A stretch of 64,000 nucleotides of DNA. Source: JAFMDF01 sp965277445. Its GTDB lineage: Bacteria; Bacteroidota; Bacteroidia; Chitinophagales; Saprospiraceae. Below, in pieces: positions 1-10,200 of this stretch (position 1 is the stretch's first letter; each line of letters begins with the position of its first letter). The stretch is taken from NCBI GenBank assembly GCA_965277445.1, contig CBDICY010000013.1:1922001-1986000 (forward strand), read 5' to 3'. The position numbers and the translations under genes are program-made. The notes under the pieces are model-generated. The model saw only the letters and a program-made list of their open reading frames with translations. It had not been told where the DNA came from and ran no database searches.

Positions 1-3000
1 TGGGCTATTCCAACCAAGTGTAATGTCTTGACAACCTACTTGAACAGCTTGCAAATTGGTAATTGCGTTTGGTGGGCTATCATTGGGACAATTATTATTT
101 GAGGTTTGAAAAGTAATAACATCCAATTCAGTTGGAGTAGTACTAGTATTTTCTGCAAATAAAAAACACTCATAAACGGTATAAGGCAGTAAATCATTCA
201 ATGTGAACGAACTAGCAGTAGTAGGTAACATGATTTCTTCCAAGCTATGCGTAGTTGCCACGACTAATTTTAATTGATTAATAATCGAATTAGTGGGCAA
301 TGTCCAATTTAAATTGCTGGAAGTACAAGTTACATTCGTAACTAATAAGTTATCAATCGACCCAGAAGGTGGATCAACAGGCACAAAAGGACTGGCATGA
401 ATGACGACTTCATTGATGTTTCCATTATTGTCTAATTTAGACAAACGCAAATAACGAGCATGTACCGTAGGATTAGTAAAGGGGACCCACTCATCAAATG
501 CATTAGTGAAATAGTTAAAAAGAGGTTGCCAAACTCCATTATCGTCCAAATATTCCACGGTGAAAGTCCCTTCCGCAATGCCATCAAAAAGAAAAATGGT
601 ATCTAAATTATAAACAGCTTGTAAATCTAAAAGTGCAATAACTGGAGGTAATCCATCATTAGGATCAAATTCAGACCCCCATTGACTAATAGGATTTGTA
701 TTGTTTCCACAGATGGGAGCAGTTGCCTGTTCATCCACCAACCGAGTTGGATCATAATCGGCTGGTTTAATTGGTGTAAGGTCAGTAATCCAACTTGGTT
801 GTAAACATAATTGGGTGGGACAACTCGGCGCACAATTAGTTTGACAATCTGCTGTTGGAAGCGTATTTCCCATTATTGGAAAAGGCAAAGAAGGTTGTCC
901 AATATTATCAATCGTAAAAATGGTAAAGTTGAAGTCATTGCCATCGGTTAAGTCAGTTAAAACTAAGGATTGTTCCATTCCTGAAAAAGGAAAATTTTGC
1001 TCCGTATTTCCATCATAAACCACTTTATAACTTGCAATATCCCGATCAAAAGGTGCGCTAATGTCTAAAGTGACACTATTACAAGAATTAGCAGATACCG
1101 TTGCATTTTGAATCATTCCGGGGACTTCATCTTGGGTGAAAACCGATAATTCTCCACAAAGCACCAATTCACCGAGTTGCACCATATCATCGGGACTAGC
1201 AATAAATCGCAGGTATCGAATAGGCTGATTATTGGGAAACAAATCGGTAAAATACCGCCAGTCATTCGTACTAATGGTTGGATAGTTTCGAATCGTCGTC
1301 CAAGGGCCATTAGGAGAACTAGCAGTTTGGATGTCTAAAACTCCAATTCCTCCACCATCATAAAGTGCCAATATATCAATCGTATAATACGCCCCTAAAT
1401 CTAAACTTAACCGTTCTTGGGTCATCGTCTGGTCTGCTGGGAAATCAAAACCCCAAAAAGTACTTGGTGCTACAGTTGGATTACAAAATGGATCAATGCT
1501 CGTTTGTTCGTCTATTAAGCGAGTGGCATTTTGTAAACTAACAAAAGGGTCGAATAACATGGATGGATTTAAAGGAATGATACAGGTATTTTCAACATCT
1601 AAAGTCATGGTTTGAATAGAGCAAATACTTGCTGTATTGGGGTTCGTTGGATCAATAGCAACCCCTTCAGGAATTAAAAATAATGTAATTGGGGTATTAG
1701 GGGTAAGATCAGCTACGGTATAACTTAATAAATCAGCGGGGATTTCGTCTGCTACTAAGGTGGCTGCAGTTAAGGAAAAATCACTAATCATTTGTTGCCC
1801 TTCCATATACCATAACTGGAATTTCTCTACGCCATTTGGAGTATCCCAATTAACTCGAAGACTACCACAGGTTTGATTAGAAACCGTTAAATTAGACGTA
1901 CAGCCTACACCTGAAACATAATTATCATCGCCAACAATTACAAAAACGGGACTTTCACTAGCCGTAATGCTAGGAGACGAGTCAGTCAAAGAAGAGGTAA
2001 TACCTTTGATACTCGGCGCACCTAATTCTACTAAAGTGGCTGAAGTCGCTCCCTCTAAAGATAAGTTGATAGCCGTGGTGCTACCATTGGAAGTAGGATT
2101 CCATACCGCATACACTCTTTTATTGGCATTATTGGGATCGATAAAACGATAAATTCTTGGACAAGTTAAATCTGTGCAAGTGGATAAATCGGCATCGAAA
2201 ACCATATCTGTTAAGACATTTTTCATAGTATATACATAATACCATGAATCCTTTGGTTTGAATCCATTGAATTGTGTTTCTAGTAAACCTGCACTTGTAA
2301 ATACGGTACAAAACGGCCCAGTACAAGCATCTCTTAAATCAAAAATCATGGCTTTGTCAAATCCTGCTGCAATCGTTTCTAAATAAGAACGTACCAACCA
2401 TTGTCCTTGCACTTGATACTGAGTAAAGTCATCAATAGTTGGCACACTAATCGGTGAATTATTATTAGTATCATAACCAAATTCCGACAACCATAATTCT
2501 GTTCCTGGCATCAACGAATCTCGGTAAGCGACAAAGGTGCTAAGAAAATCTCTTAATCCACCAGCCTCAGGACTTACACTGCTAGTTGATAAACTGAAAT
2601 CTGGGTTATTTCCTAAATACTTATGAATATTGATGACATCAAAAGGTAGTGGGGCATTGGTCGGTCGATTGGCTTTTGACCAAGCCACTATCCGTCGAAT
2701 ATAATCCAAATTAGCATCCTCTAAGCCACCCATCACTACCTTCATATTCGGATCAGCATTTTTGATCCCCACGGTACTAATCATTTGATTAGGATTATCG
2801 GGATCAGCGACCAATCCTAGGGTTTGGAAGTGACCATCGTAATCTGCACTTAGCATGGTAGCATATTCTTCGGGAGAAAAAATACCATTTTGGTCAGGCT
2901 CGTTCCAGTTTTCTAAATAGTCGATAAAGCCCAAACCTGTAATCGCTAATTCATTGGGGGCTAGTCTTGGGGCAATTAAGGTATTTTGTCGATTAGAATT

Positions 3001-3507
3001 AAATACCGTATTGCCATACCGAGCAGCATATTGATATAAGTAGGCAGCGTGGGCAATATAGGAACTAGGCAATAAGGGATCCTCTCCACCAACAACTGGT
3101 TTTTGCGCTAAAACTGCTTCTGAATTAGGATCCCCTTGACTCAAAAAAGGATTGACAATTTGAGGAATACTTCTTAAGGTCACAGGACTGATCGTTAAAC
3201 CATTGCCTTGAATTTCACTATAGAAATCGTCAAATCGAATATAGTCGATATAATTAGGATTCCAGCTATACGCATTATTAGGATAATTCGGAGAGGCGTT
3301 TCCACTATTTGGAAATCCCTCATTGAAGACCCAAGGATGAAATTCTCGTACTGTTCCGACAGCCTTCATCCGATTTATGGGGTCTTGTCCACGGGTGGTT
3401 ACCCCCATAAATTGATCGACGGTTATTTGTGCAAATGTAGGGAGGGTTAAAAACATAAAAAGCGCAGCCATTCCCCACCATTTGGCAACGACAAAGTGAT
3501 TATTCAT
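1..3507 (-). CDS. Secreted glycosidase-like multidomain protein, 3' end outside window
   Basis: An open frame of 1169 codons runs from ATG at 3507 to the left edge without a stop, so the C-terminus is missing. A signal peptide ends near residue 27 (ATFAQ-like cleavage, LPTFAQ). Residues about 30-500 look like a clan GH-A (TIM barrel) glycoside hydrolase: the acid/base motif ENWNEPD lies near residue 200 and a candidate nucleophile in LWLSEFGYD near residue 339. After it come FN3-like modules (for example TSNLTVSNQTCGSLRVNWD) alternating with two discoidin/F5-8C-like carbohydrate-binding modules, each starting with a TRLxDEQ motif. Family knowledge: such proteins act outside the cell on polysaccharides and often end in a T9SS sorting domain, which cannot be seen here. 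The exact GH family is not recognised. The gene at 37423 has the same catalytic architecture. Confidence 0.85.
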   Translation of the reverse strand, partial: MNNHFVVAKWWGMAALFMFLTLPTFAQITVDQFMGVTTRGQDPINRMKAVGTVREFHPWVFNEGFPNSGNASPNYPNNAYSWNPNYIDYIRFDDFYSEIQGNGLTISPVTLRSIPQIVNPFLSQGDPNSEAVLAQKPVVGGEDPLLPSSYIAHAAYLYQYAARYGNTVFNSNRQNTLIAPRLAPNELAITGLGFIDYLENWNEPDQNGIFSPEEYATMLSADYDGHFQTLGLVADPDNPNQMISTVGIKNADPNMKVVMGGLEDANLDYIRRIVAWSKANRPTNAPLPFDVINIHKYLGNNPDFSLSTSSVSPEAGGLRDFLSTFVAYRDSLMPGTELWLSEFGYDTNNNSPISVPTIDDFTQYQVQGQWLVRSYLETIAAGFDKAMIFDLRDACTGPFCTVFTSAGLLETQFNGFKPKDSWYYVYTMKNVLTDMVFDADLSTCTDLTCPRIYRFIDPNNANKRVYAVWNPTSNGSTTAINLSLEGATSATLVELGAPSIKGITSSLTDSSPSITASESPVFVIVGDDNYVSGVGCTSNLTVSNQTCGSLRVNWDTPNGVEKFQLWYMEGQQMISDFSLTAATLVADEIPADLLSYTVADLTPNTPITLFLIPEGVAIDPTNPNTASICSIQTMTLDVENTCIIPLNPSMLFDPFVSLQNATRLIDEQTSIDPFCNPTVAPSTFWGFDFPADQTMTQERLSLDLGAYYTIDILALYDGGGIGVLDIQTASSPNGPWTTIRNYPTISTNDWRYFTDLFPNNQPIRYLRFIASPDDMVQLGELVLCGELSVFTQDEVPGMIQNATVSANSCNSVTLDISAPFDRDIASYKVVYDGNTEQNFPFSGMEQSLVLTDLTDGNDFNFTIFTIDNIGQPSLPFPIMGNTLPTADCQTNCAPSCPTQLCLQPSWITDLTPIKPADYDPTRLVDEQATAPICGNNTNPISQWGSEFDPNDGLPPVIALLDLQAVYNLDTIFLFDGIAEGTFTVEYLDDNGVWQPLFNYFTNAFDEWVPFTNPTVHARYLRLSKLDNNGNINEVVIHASPFVPVDPPSGSIDNLLVTNVTCTSSNLNWTLPTNSIINQLKLVVATTHSLEEIMLPTTASSFTLNDLLPYTVYECFLFAENTSTTPTELDVITFQTSNNNCPNDSPPNAITNLQAVQVGCQDITLGWNSP

Positions 3508-3810
3508 TAGTTTTTGTTTTATAGTCTTGTCTTTAATCTTGGGGGGAGTAGATTAATTAGTGTACTAGCAGTATAATCCTAAAATCAGCTATAAGATTAA
3601 TTTTTATAGCTTTTTTCTTAGAATCTATTTTTTGAAAATGTACAAATGATTATTAATCAGATGATTGAAGTGGTGATTAACAAAGTAAGGCGTAATGATA
3701 AGTGGGAAAACAGTAGTAAGTGTAGGGGGAATAAATAAATTAATTGTGAAGGTACAAAAAATACGATGGTTAAAGCAACACAAGTAAGACTTTTTTAATA
3801 TAAAAAAGAA

Positions 3811-3843
3811 ACAACCTAAGCATTTTGGAAACGCTTAGGTTGT
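3811..3843 (-). terminator. Rho-independent terminator reading leftward
   Basis: An 11-bp perfect stem (ACAACCTAAGC / GCTTAGGTTGT) with an 11-base loop is followed on the minus strand by a T-rich tract. It points at a leftward transcript, yet the only coding trace upstream on that strand is the msrA fragment at 3974-4069. It is therefore probably the surviving terminator of that dead gene. Confidence 0.7.
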
Positions 3844-3973
3844 CAATAACAAATTATAATCCCATGAACAGATACAAAACAAATCTAATGGATGAAAAGT
3901 TTCTATAAGGTAATGTTTTTGATTCTTTAAGTAAAAAGGGAGGTCGGTGAAAGGTAGAAGGTTAACAAAAATC

Positions 3974-4069
3974 CTATAAAATGCCATGCTTTTGATTATC
4001 CGCTGCCTTGCATCCGTTGCCAAAAGTAGCTTCTAAAGTACCAGATCCAATTAGTTTTTTATTAGACAT
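3974..4069 (-). pseudogene. msrA: msrA N-terminal remnant (peptide methionine sulfoxide reductase A)
   Basis: ATG at 4069 opens 31 codons beginning MSNKKLIGSGTLEATFGNGC. The stretch EATFGNGC matches the start of MsrA, where the conserved continuation is GCFWC with the catalytic Cys at this position. Here the Cys is present, but the following residues (KAADNQKHGIL, stop) no longer resemble MsrA, and only about 130 bases separate the stop from the terminator at 3811. A full MsrA needs about 170-180 codons, so most of the gene has been deleted. The identification rests on about 20 residues and could be chance, but the leftover terminator on the same strand supports it. Confidence 0.55.
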
Positions 4070-4129
4070 GCTGAATTGTAAGAATATTCCTTACCTTGCT
4101 GAAAATTATCACGAACTAAAATTTTACAG

Positions 4130-5452
4130 ATGGCAACGACAACCAACTCGACTCAATCCTTAAATAGAACACTAGGCCCGTTAATGCTTTGGGGTTTAGG
4201 CGTAGGCTATGTAATTTCAGGAATGTATTTTGGTTGGAACTTAGGTTTAGAGAAAGGGGGCACACTTGGATTGGCGGTAGCTACCTTTTTTATCATCATT
4301 ATGTACCTCACTTTTACCTTTAGTTATACTGAGTTGGCCTGTGCAATTCCCAAGGCAGGAGGGGCTTTTGATTATGCGATTCGAGGTCTCGGAAAAAATT
4401 GGGGCTTTTTGGGCGGGATGGCACAAAACATTGAATTTATTTTTGCACCACCTGCGATTGCCTTTGCCATTGGTGCCTATTTAAACATTTTTATGCCCTC
4501 AGTATCAGTTTTGACCATAGCGATAATTGCCTATGTTATATTTACCGCCTTGAATATTTATGGCGTAAAAGCAGCCGCTTCTTTTGAGTTAATTATTACC
4601 ATTATAGCGGTGGCTGAATTATTGATTTTTGCAGGTGCAGCCGTTCCTCATTTTGAAATGGCGAACCTTACTAAAAATGCATTACCAAACGGTTGGTCAG
4701 GAGCTTTTGCGGCCATTCCTTTTGCTATATGGTTCTTTTTAGCTATCGAGGGCGTCGCCAATGTAGCGGAAGAAACGATTAATCCACAACGAAATATTCT
4801 GATTGGTTTTGGTTCGGCTATCTTAACTTTAGTTGCTTTATGTTTAATAACTTTTGCTTCTTCGGTAGGAATTGATGGTTGGGAGTCCATAGTCTATGAT
4901 GCTAATGGTAACGCTTCGGATTCCCCATTACCTTTAGCATTAGCGAAAGCTTATGGTGAAAACCATGTCTTATATACCTTGGTTACTTCCATAGGGTTGT
5001 TTGGCTTAGTGGCATCCTTTCACGGGATTATTTTAGCGGCAGGACGATCAACTTTTGAGTTTGGTCGAGTTGGTTTTGCGCCTAGGTTTTTAGGAGACGT
5101 GCAAGCAAATTTCAAAACGCCAGCTAAAGCTTTAATCTTTAACATGGGCATTGGAATTATTGCTTTATTTACAGGTAAAACAGGGGATATTATTACGATT
5201 GCTTGTTTTGGTGCTTTGAGTCTATATATTATCTCGATGGTGTCGATGTTGGCTTTGCGCCGAAAAGAGCCTGATTTAGAACGACCATTTAAAGTACCGT
5301 TTTATCCTTTTTCTCCCATTATTGCCTTGATTATTGCAAGTGTCGCTTTCATAGCGATGACGGTTTATAATCCAATGTTGGCAGGAATTTATTTTAGTAT
5401 ATTGGCAGTAAGTTTTTTATGGTTTAAATTGACGTATAAAGAAGCAATATGA
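4130..5452 (+). CDS. eat: Ethanolamine permease-type APC transporter
   Basis: This is a 440-residue inner-membrane amino acid/polyamine/organocation (APC) transporter with about 12 hydrophobic segments. Features typical of the ethanolamine permease subfamily are the N-terminal LMLWGLGVGYVISGMYFGWN segment, the consensus-like AIPKAGGAFDYA, and FLAIEGVANVAEE in the middle. It would import ethanolamine or a related small amine by proton symport. Its stop overlaps the start of the following amidotransferase by four bases (ATGA), so the two are translationally coupled. No eut microcompartment or ammonia-lyase genes lie nearby, so the amine may be handled by another route. The substrate is inferred from the subfamily and could be another amine. 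Confidence 0.8.
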   Translation: MATTTNSTQSLNRTLGPLMLWGLGVGYVISGMYFGWNLGLEKGGTLGLAVATFFIIIMYLTFTFSYTELACAIPKAGGAFDYAIRGLGKNWGFLGGMAQNIEFIFAPPAIAFAIGAYLNIFMPSVSVLTIAIIAYVIFTALNIYGVKAAASFELIITIIAVAELLIFAGAAVPHFEMANLTKNALPNGWSGAFAAIPFAIWFFLAIEGVANVAEETINPQRNILIGFGSAILTLVALCLITFASSVGIDGWESIVYDANGNASDSPLPLALAKAYGENHVLYTLVTSIGLFGLVASFHGIILAAGRSTFEFGRVGFAPRFLGDVQANFKTPAKALIFNMGIGIIALFTGKTGDIITIACFGALSLYIISMVSMLALRRKEPDLERPFKVPFYPFSPIIALIIASVAFIAMTVYNPMLAGIYFSILAVSFLWFKLTYKEAI

Positions 5453-6138
5453 AAGTAGGTTTATTAGTTTGTGATGCAGTTAGACCCGAGTATCGGGAAG
5501 ATTTTGGAGATTATCCGAGTATGTTTCAGACCTTGTTTCCTAAATATGAATTTATTAGTTACCGAGTTCGTAAGGGTGAGTTTCCTGAAAATGTGATGGA
5601 TTGTGACGTATATATGTCTACAGGGTCTTCTCATTCTGTTTATGAAGATCACGAATGGATTCAACAAACGAAAGCCTTTATCCGAAAAATCTATGAAGCA
5701 AACCGTTATTTCATCGGCTTTTGCTTTGGGCATCAATTAATGGCAGAAGCTTTGGGCGGAAAGGTAGCAAAAGCGGATATTGGCTGGTGTGTAGGTATCC
5801 ATGAATTCGAGATAGCGCAGATCAAACATTGGATGCGACCTGCGAAAACAACCGTAAATTTTTTGATGATGTGCCAAGATCAAGTAATGGAAGTTCCTCC
5901 AAATACCTTCATATTGGGTGGAAATGAAGCCTGCCCCAATGCAATACTACAAGTGGGAGAACGATTTCTAAGTGTGCAAAGTCATCCAGAATTCACAAAA
6001 AAATATAACCAGACATTGATGGAAGGTAGAGTAGAAAGGATTGGAGCAGAAAAAGTAGTAAAAGGAGTTGCTAGCTTGGAAAAACCGATGGATGTCCCAT
6101 TATTTCGACAATGGGTGGCTGCTTTTTTGGAAAAGTAA
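5449..6138 (+). CDS. Class I glutamine amidotransferase domain protein
   Basis: A 229-residue cytoplasmic protein with a single class I glutamine amidotransferase (GATase1) domain and no synthase domain. The nucleophile lies in GFCFGHQ (Cys near residue 90) and the His and Glu of the triad in QSHPEFTKK (near residue 180). GMP synthase-like stand-alone GATases of this type can hydrolyse gamma-glutamyl amides, as PuuD and the isopropylamine/ethanolamine gamma-glutamylation pathways show. The four-base overlap with an amine permease makes a role in releasing glutamate from a gamma-glutamylated amine attractive, but that is inference, because no gamma-glutamyl-amine ligase is in the window. Confidence 0.8.
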   Translation: MKVGLLVCDAVRPEYREDFGDYPSMFQTLFPKYEFISYRVRKGEFPENVMDCDVYMSTGSSHSVYEDHEWIQQTKAFIRKIYEANRYFIGFCFGHQLMAEALGGKVAKADIGWCVGIHEFEIAQIKHWMRPAKTTVNFLMMCQDQVMEVPPNTFILGGNEACPNAILQVGERFLSVQSHPEFTKKYNQTLMEGRVERIGAEKVVKGVASLEKPMDVPLFRQWVAAFLEK

Positions 6139-6144
6139 GGTGAA

Positions 6145-6244
6145 AGGGTAATAAGTTGATGAGGAAATGAGATTAATGAGGTACTAGTGAATAGCAATCT
6201 AAATTCTATCTCATTAGCTCATTAATCTTATCACCTCATTACCC
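6145..6244. repeat. Long imperfect inverted repeat, GATGAG family, copy 1
   Basis: The left arm (GGGTAATAAGTTGATGAG, then AAATGAG and TTAATGAG) is mirrored by a right arm reading, in reverse complement, GGGTAATGAGGTGATAAG and onward. It fills the convergent junction between the amidotransferase and the minus-strand gene at 6280. Related sequence occurs at 10948-11001 and 56989-57078. It probably forms a hairpin that ends transcripts from both sides. Confidence 0.65.
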
Positions 6245-6279
6245 AAAAGAAAGTAAGGAATATTTAGCTTAATCATTAA

Positions 6280-6870
6280 TCAATCATAAAAACTAAATTC
6301 CTTTAATTTTCTAACGGCCTTCGTATTATTTCTTTTCAAATTTATTCTACGTTTAGCTAATTGATTGCCTATAATCATTCCAAACCCAACTCCAGTTATG
6401 GCACCCATAATACCTTCAATTCGTCCATTATTGGTTGGTTGACCAAGTATGGATTTATTCCGAACTTCATAAGGAGTAGGTAATGCTTTTTTCTGTGCAA
6501 AAAAGTAGCCCGCTGCGCCAAAAATAGCGCCCCAAATTCCCATCTTTCGCAATTTTTCTTTCCGATTCACCATTAATAAATGGTCGTAGTATTTTAAATT
6601 AACTTCAGATTTTACAAATAGGGATTTATCACTCCATTTTTGTGCTATATCCGTTGCTAGAATTAGGTTATTGTCTCGCATACCTAAGAGATACGAATCA
6701 GGAAACTGCTTATCACCTCCTTGTAATTGAATAAAAGTTAGCTTTTTTATCTCTCTAGGTTTTAACTTGAGCTTATTTTTACTTTGATAACGTTGAACTT
6801 GTGCAAAGCTGTCTTGGCTATAACAGCAACAAACAAAAAGAAGGGTAAATAAAAGTAGATTTTTTTTCAT
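6280..6870 (-). CDS. Secreted hypothetical protein with glycine-rich membrane-like segments
   Basis: I do not recognise this family. The start chosen is ATG at 6870, because the protein then begins MKKNLLLFTLLFVCCC with a clean signal peptide cut near SFAQ; a start nine codons upstream puts untypical residues in front. The mature 170-residue protein is basic. Two glycine-rich hydrophobic stretches (WGAIFGAAGYFFA and IMGAITGVGFGMIIG) resemble glycine-zipper segments that insert in or lie along a membrane. The middle (VQRYQSKNKLKLK to LILATDIAQKW) could be a small beta domain. The gene stands alone between a convergent junction and a divergent region. Confidence 0.65.
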   Translation of the reverse strand: MKKNLLLFTLLFVCCCYSQDSFAQVQRYQSKNKLKLKPREIKKLTFIQLQGGDKQFPDSYLLGMRDNNLILATDIAQKWSDKSLFVKSEVNLKYYDHLLMVNRKEKLRKMGIWGAIFGAAGYFFAQKKALPTPYEVRNKSILGQPTNNGRIEGIMGAITGVGFGMIIGNQLAKRRINLKRNNTKAVRKLKEFSFYD

Positions 6871-6874
6871 GATA

Positions 6875-6882
6875 TATCTTTG
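6875..6882 (+). promoter_or_regulatory. Candidate -7 element TATCTTTG
   Basis: A perfect TAnnTTTG match faces right, toward the WG-repeat gene, about 400 bases upstream of its likely start. The 14-mer TATCTTTGAACCAG is identical to the promoter-like sequence at 21011-21024. No convincing -33 TTG is visible at the usual distance. Confidence 0.4.
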
Positions 6883-7284
6883 AACCAGCTTTTGCATTGA
6901 TAGCTTAAAGCTTAAATACTAAGAAAATGTTTGTGTTCGAGACCTTACTAACCTAATGCATTTTGTACCCAAATGGTTGCACAATAGAGGGAACATAGCT
7001 ATAAAATCATTAAATTATAAAAAAAATTATAACTAAACCACTTTTTCTAGCCACCATTGTTCTTTGGCAGACAGATAACTTTAGGATTTAGTACTTTTAA
7101 AAGCATAGGAGTGAATAATAGTCTCTTAATAAAAACGTTACTTTTTAGCATACTGTCGTTAAGATATTTTACCTATACATCAAAACAAGCAACCTTGCAG
7201 CAAAAAAGCCTTGCAAAAAAGAGCACTTTATACTTTTTACCAACTTATCATTTACGATTTATCGTTTATCACTCCTTCCTTATA
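6883..7284. other. Non-coding leader upstream of the WG-repeat gene
   Basis: About 400 bases with no credible gene. The frame of the downstream WG protein stays open here but contains no ATG, and its translation is not protein-like. Around 7243-7275 the phrase ATCATTTACGATTTATC resembles intergenic 'tcataaatc' repeats at 30426-30469 and 61875-61910, which argues that this part is leader and not coding sequence. Confidence 0.5.
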
Positions 7285-10200
7285 GTGCTTCCTTTATTTT
7301 TCTTTTATTTCGGTGCTACGACTTTTCTTTTAGCTCAAAATTATTACCCTGTAAAGATTAACCAAAAATGGGGCTTGATGGATGTAAATGGAGCGCTGGT
7401 CATTTCTCCAAAATATGAGGTGATTGGTACGCCGCAAAAGTTTGGCTATACCTTGATGCAGCAGGATGGGAAAATTGGCTTGCTCAATAAAAAAGGACAA
7501 TTATTGCTGCCTGCGAAATACGAAGAAATTAAAATACTAGATTCTAATTTTATTGCCGTAACGTTTAATCAAGCACAACAAATACTGACAGCTAATGGAA
7601 CGGTCATTTTACAAGGAAATACTTATAAAGACTTCCATGTACTAAATCAGACCCTACTTTCCTTTACAGAAAACGATTTGATTGGCTGTGTGAATACGAA
7701 AGGAACAATGATCGTAAAGCCTAATTACGATGGGATTACCCTTTATAAAAACCAATATTTAAAAATTAAAAAAAGTAAACAATATGGACTAGTAGATTTA
7801 AATGGACAATCCATTTTGCCTGTAGTAGCAGATGCCTTTAAACTAGAGAATGAATTGATTTTTTATTTAAAAGGGGTGCTTTGGGGAGCAATTACTTTAA
7901 CAGGACAGCAGTTGATTCCGCCCAATTATTCTGCCTATGCCTTGATTAACCCGTCGCTCATTAAATTAGAACGATTTGGAGAAAATTGGTTATTTAATAT
8001 TCAAGAACAAAAGATTGTCTCTACCAAATCAGCTAGAGATTTTTTACCTTTTTCGGATAAATATGTACTAACTCGATTGGGCGATAAATTTGGTTTAATC
8101 AATTATCAGGCTATCGAAATTTTAGCCAATCAATACCAAGAAATCCAAAGTTTTTCGACTACAGCCTTTCGGGTTCGAAACGGATGGAAATGGGGACTCG
8201 TTCATAAAAATGGACAACAATTATTAGATTATCAGTACGACTTTATTGCCCCTATTCGAAACGGAAAAGCGCTGGTTAAAAAAGGGGCTTTTTTTGGATT
8301 GATTGATGAGCATGGGCAAATTATTGTTCCTGTAGAATATACGAGTATTACCATTTCTGGCGAAAATATTAAGGCGTTTAAGGGAGAAAAATGGACACTT
8401 TTTTATATTGATGAAAACGGTAAAATTCAAAAAGGAGAAAACTTTAAAAAGCATTTTAAAATCAAAATCCAAGGAAATGACGCCAATGGCGCACTCCGTC
8501 AATTGAATGCAACTGATTTTGGAAACAGTTATTTACTAGATAATTTTGAATGGTTTTTTGTCGGAGAATTAGGAAAATGGGGCTTGAGAAGATTGGCGGA
8601 TGGGGTAGAAGTGATTCCACCAACCTATGATTTTATTCGGATAGAAAGAGATTTGGGCTATACGATAGTTGGATTGGAAAGACAAGGACAATATCGATTT
8701 GATCGAACCAATTATCGCTTCAATTATCTTTATGGCATTGTCAATAACGAAGTCGGAAAATTAGTCACGCAATTAAAACTGTGGGATGTTCGATCAGATG
8801 ATTTCAGGAATGGCTCTTTGGTGGCTAGAGTTGTTTTTAATAATGGTCGACACGGTTTAATGTTGAAGAATGGAAAGTTTGTTAAAAAGGACATTGGGTA
8901 TATTGGCGAGTTTAAAAATGGTCTAGCAAAAATATCTATCGGTGGTAAAATTTCTGCTAAAATCAAGGCAAAAGATACATCGCTAGGTTTACTCCCAGAT
9001 TATTTGGACGGCCTTTTGACTGGAAGTGATATGACGGATATCACCTTACACGACCAAAAAGTGCAAGAAGAAGCTTATCTGACTTGTGAAGGTTGTGAAT
9101 GGGGCTATATTGATTTAACGGCTTTTACCGTCATTCAACCAAAATATGAAATTGCCCATGAATTTATAAATGATGTTTGTTTAGTAAAAACTAAAGGGAA
9201 ATGGGGCATGATTGACCGATTCGGAGCAGAATTATTTTCGCCAATATACGATGCTGCCAATTTTTTAGAAGGTACAGATAATCAAATAGTTAAAGTGTCC
9301 ATCAATTCAGAAAAATACGGATTAATGGACACTTTGGGGCAATTATTGGTTGATCTAAGGTATGATGAATTAGGTGTTTTTCAAGAAGAAAGATTGGCGG
9401 TACGGATAGGCAATAATTGGGGCTATGTGGCTAAAGATGGAACAGCGGTTATTCCGCCAAAATTTCAAAAAATAGCCCCTTTTTCAGAAGGATTAGCAGC
9501 GGTAAGATATCAACGAAAATGGGTTTTTATAGACCCGAATGGACAAATTAAATTGGATGATAATTTTAGAGCTATTGGCAATTTTAAACAAGGTAAAGCA
9601 TGGGTGAAAACAGATAAAGGCGTTGGGTTTATTGCTTCGGATGGTAGCACAAAGATTCCTTATGATTTTCATCAGGCTTTTGATTTTAAAAATGGGATTG
9701 CTAGAGTAGTGAAAGATGGAAAATATGGCTTGATTGATGAAGCGGGAAATTATGTGTTAAAACCAAAATTCACCGATATTAGTGCTTTTGATGATACGGG
9801 TTTAGCCATTGTTCGGTATGGGAATAGAGTAACCCGCTATGGAGTAATCGACCAAAGTGGCAATTTAATTACAACTCAAAATTTCCGAAAAATTTACCCT
9901 TTTAAAGAGGGGAGAGCATTGGTTCAACATAAAGAGGGCTATGGGTTTATTGACAAAAATGGAATACTTGTTATTACTGGAAATTATTCCAAGGCGGCTT
10001 CTTTTTCAGAAGGAAGAGCTATGGTGCAAAGAGACAACCGTTGCGGTTTTATCGACTTAGCAGGTAGAGAAATTATTCCGCTAACTTATTCTAAATGTTT
10101 AGATTTTGAAGATGGAAAGGCAGTCGTTTATGAGGGTTTAAGAAAAGGGGGATTGATAGATTTATCGGGTGAAGAAATCATTGAACCAGGGATTGATCGC

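Noticed and set aside
3835..4023. 62-residue minus-strand open frame
   Set aside because: It runs through the msrA remnant in a different frame and ends in the terminator stem; no recognisable features.
7057..7284. N-terminal 76 codons of the WG protein
   Set aside because: No ATG, non-protein-like sequence and a match to intergenic 'tcataaatc' phrases.
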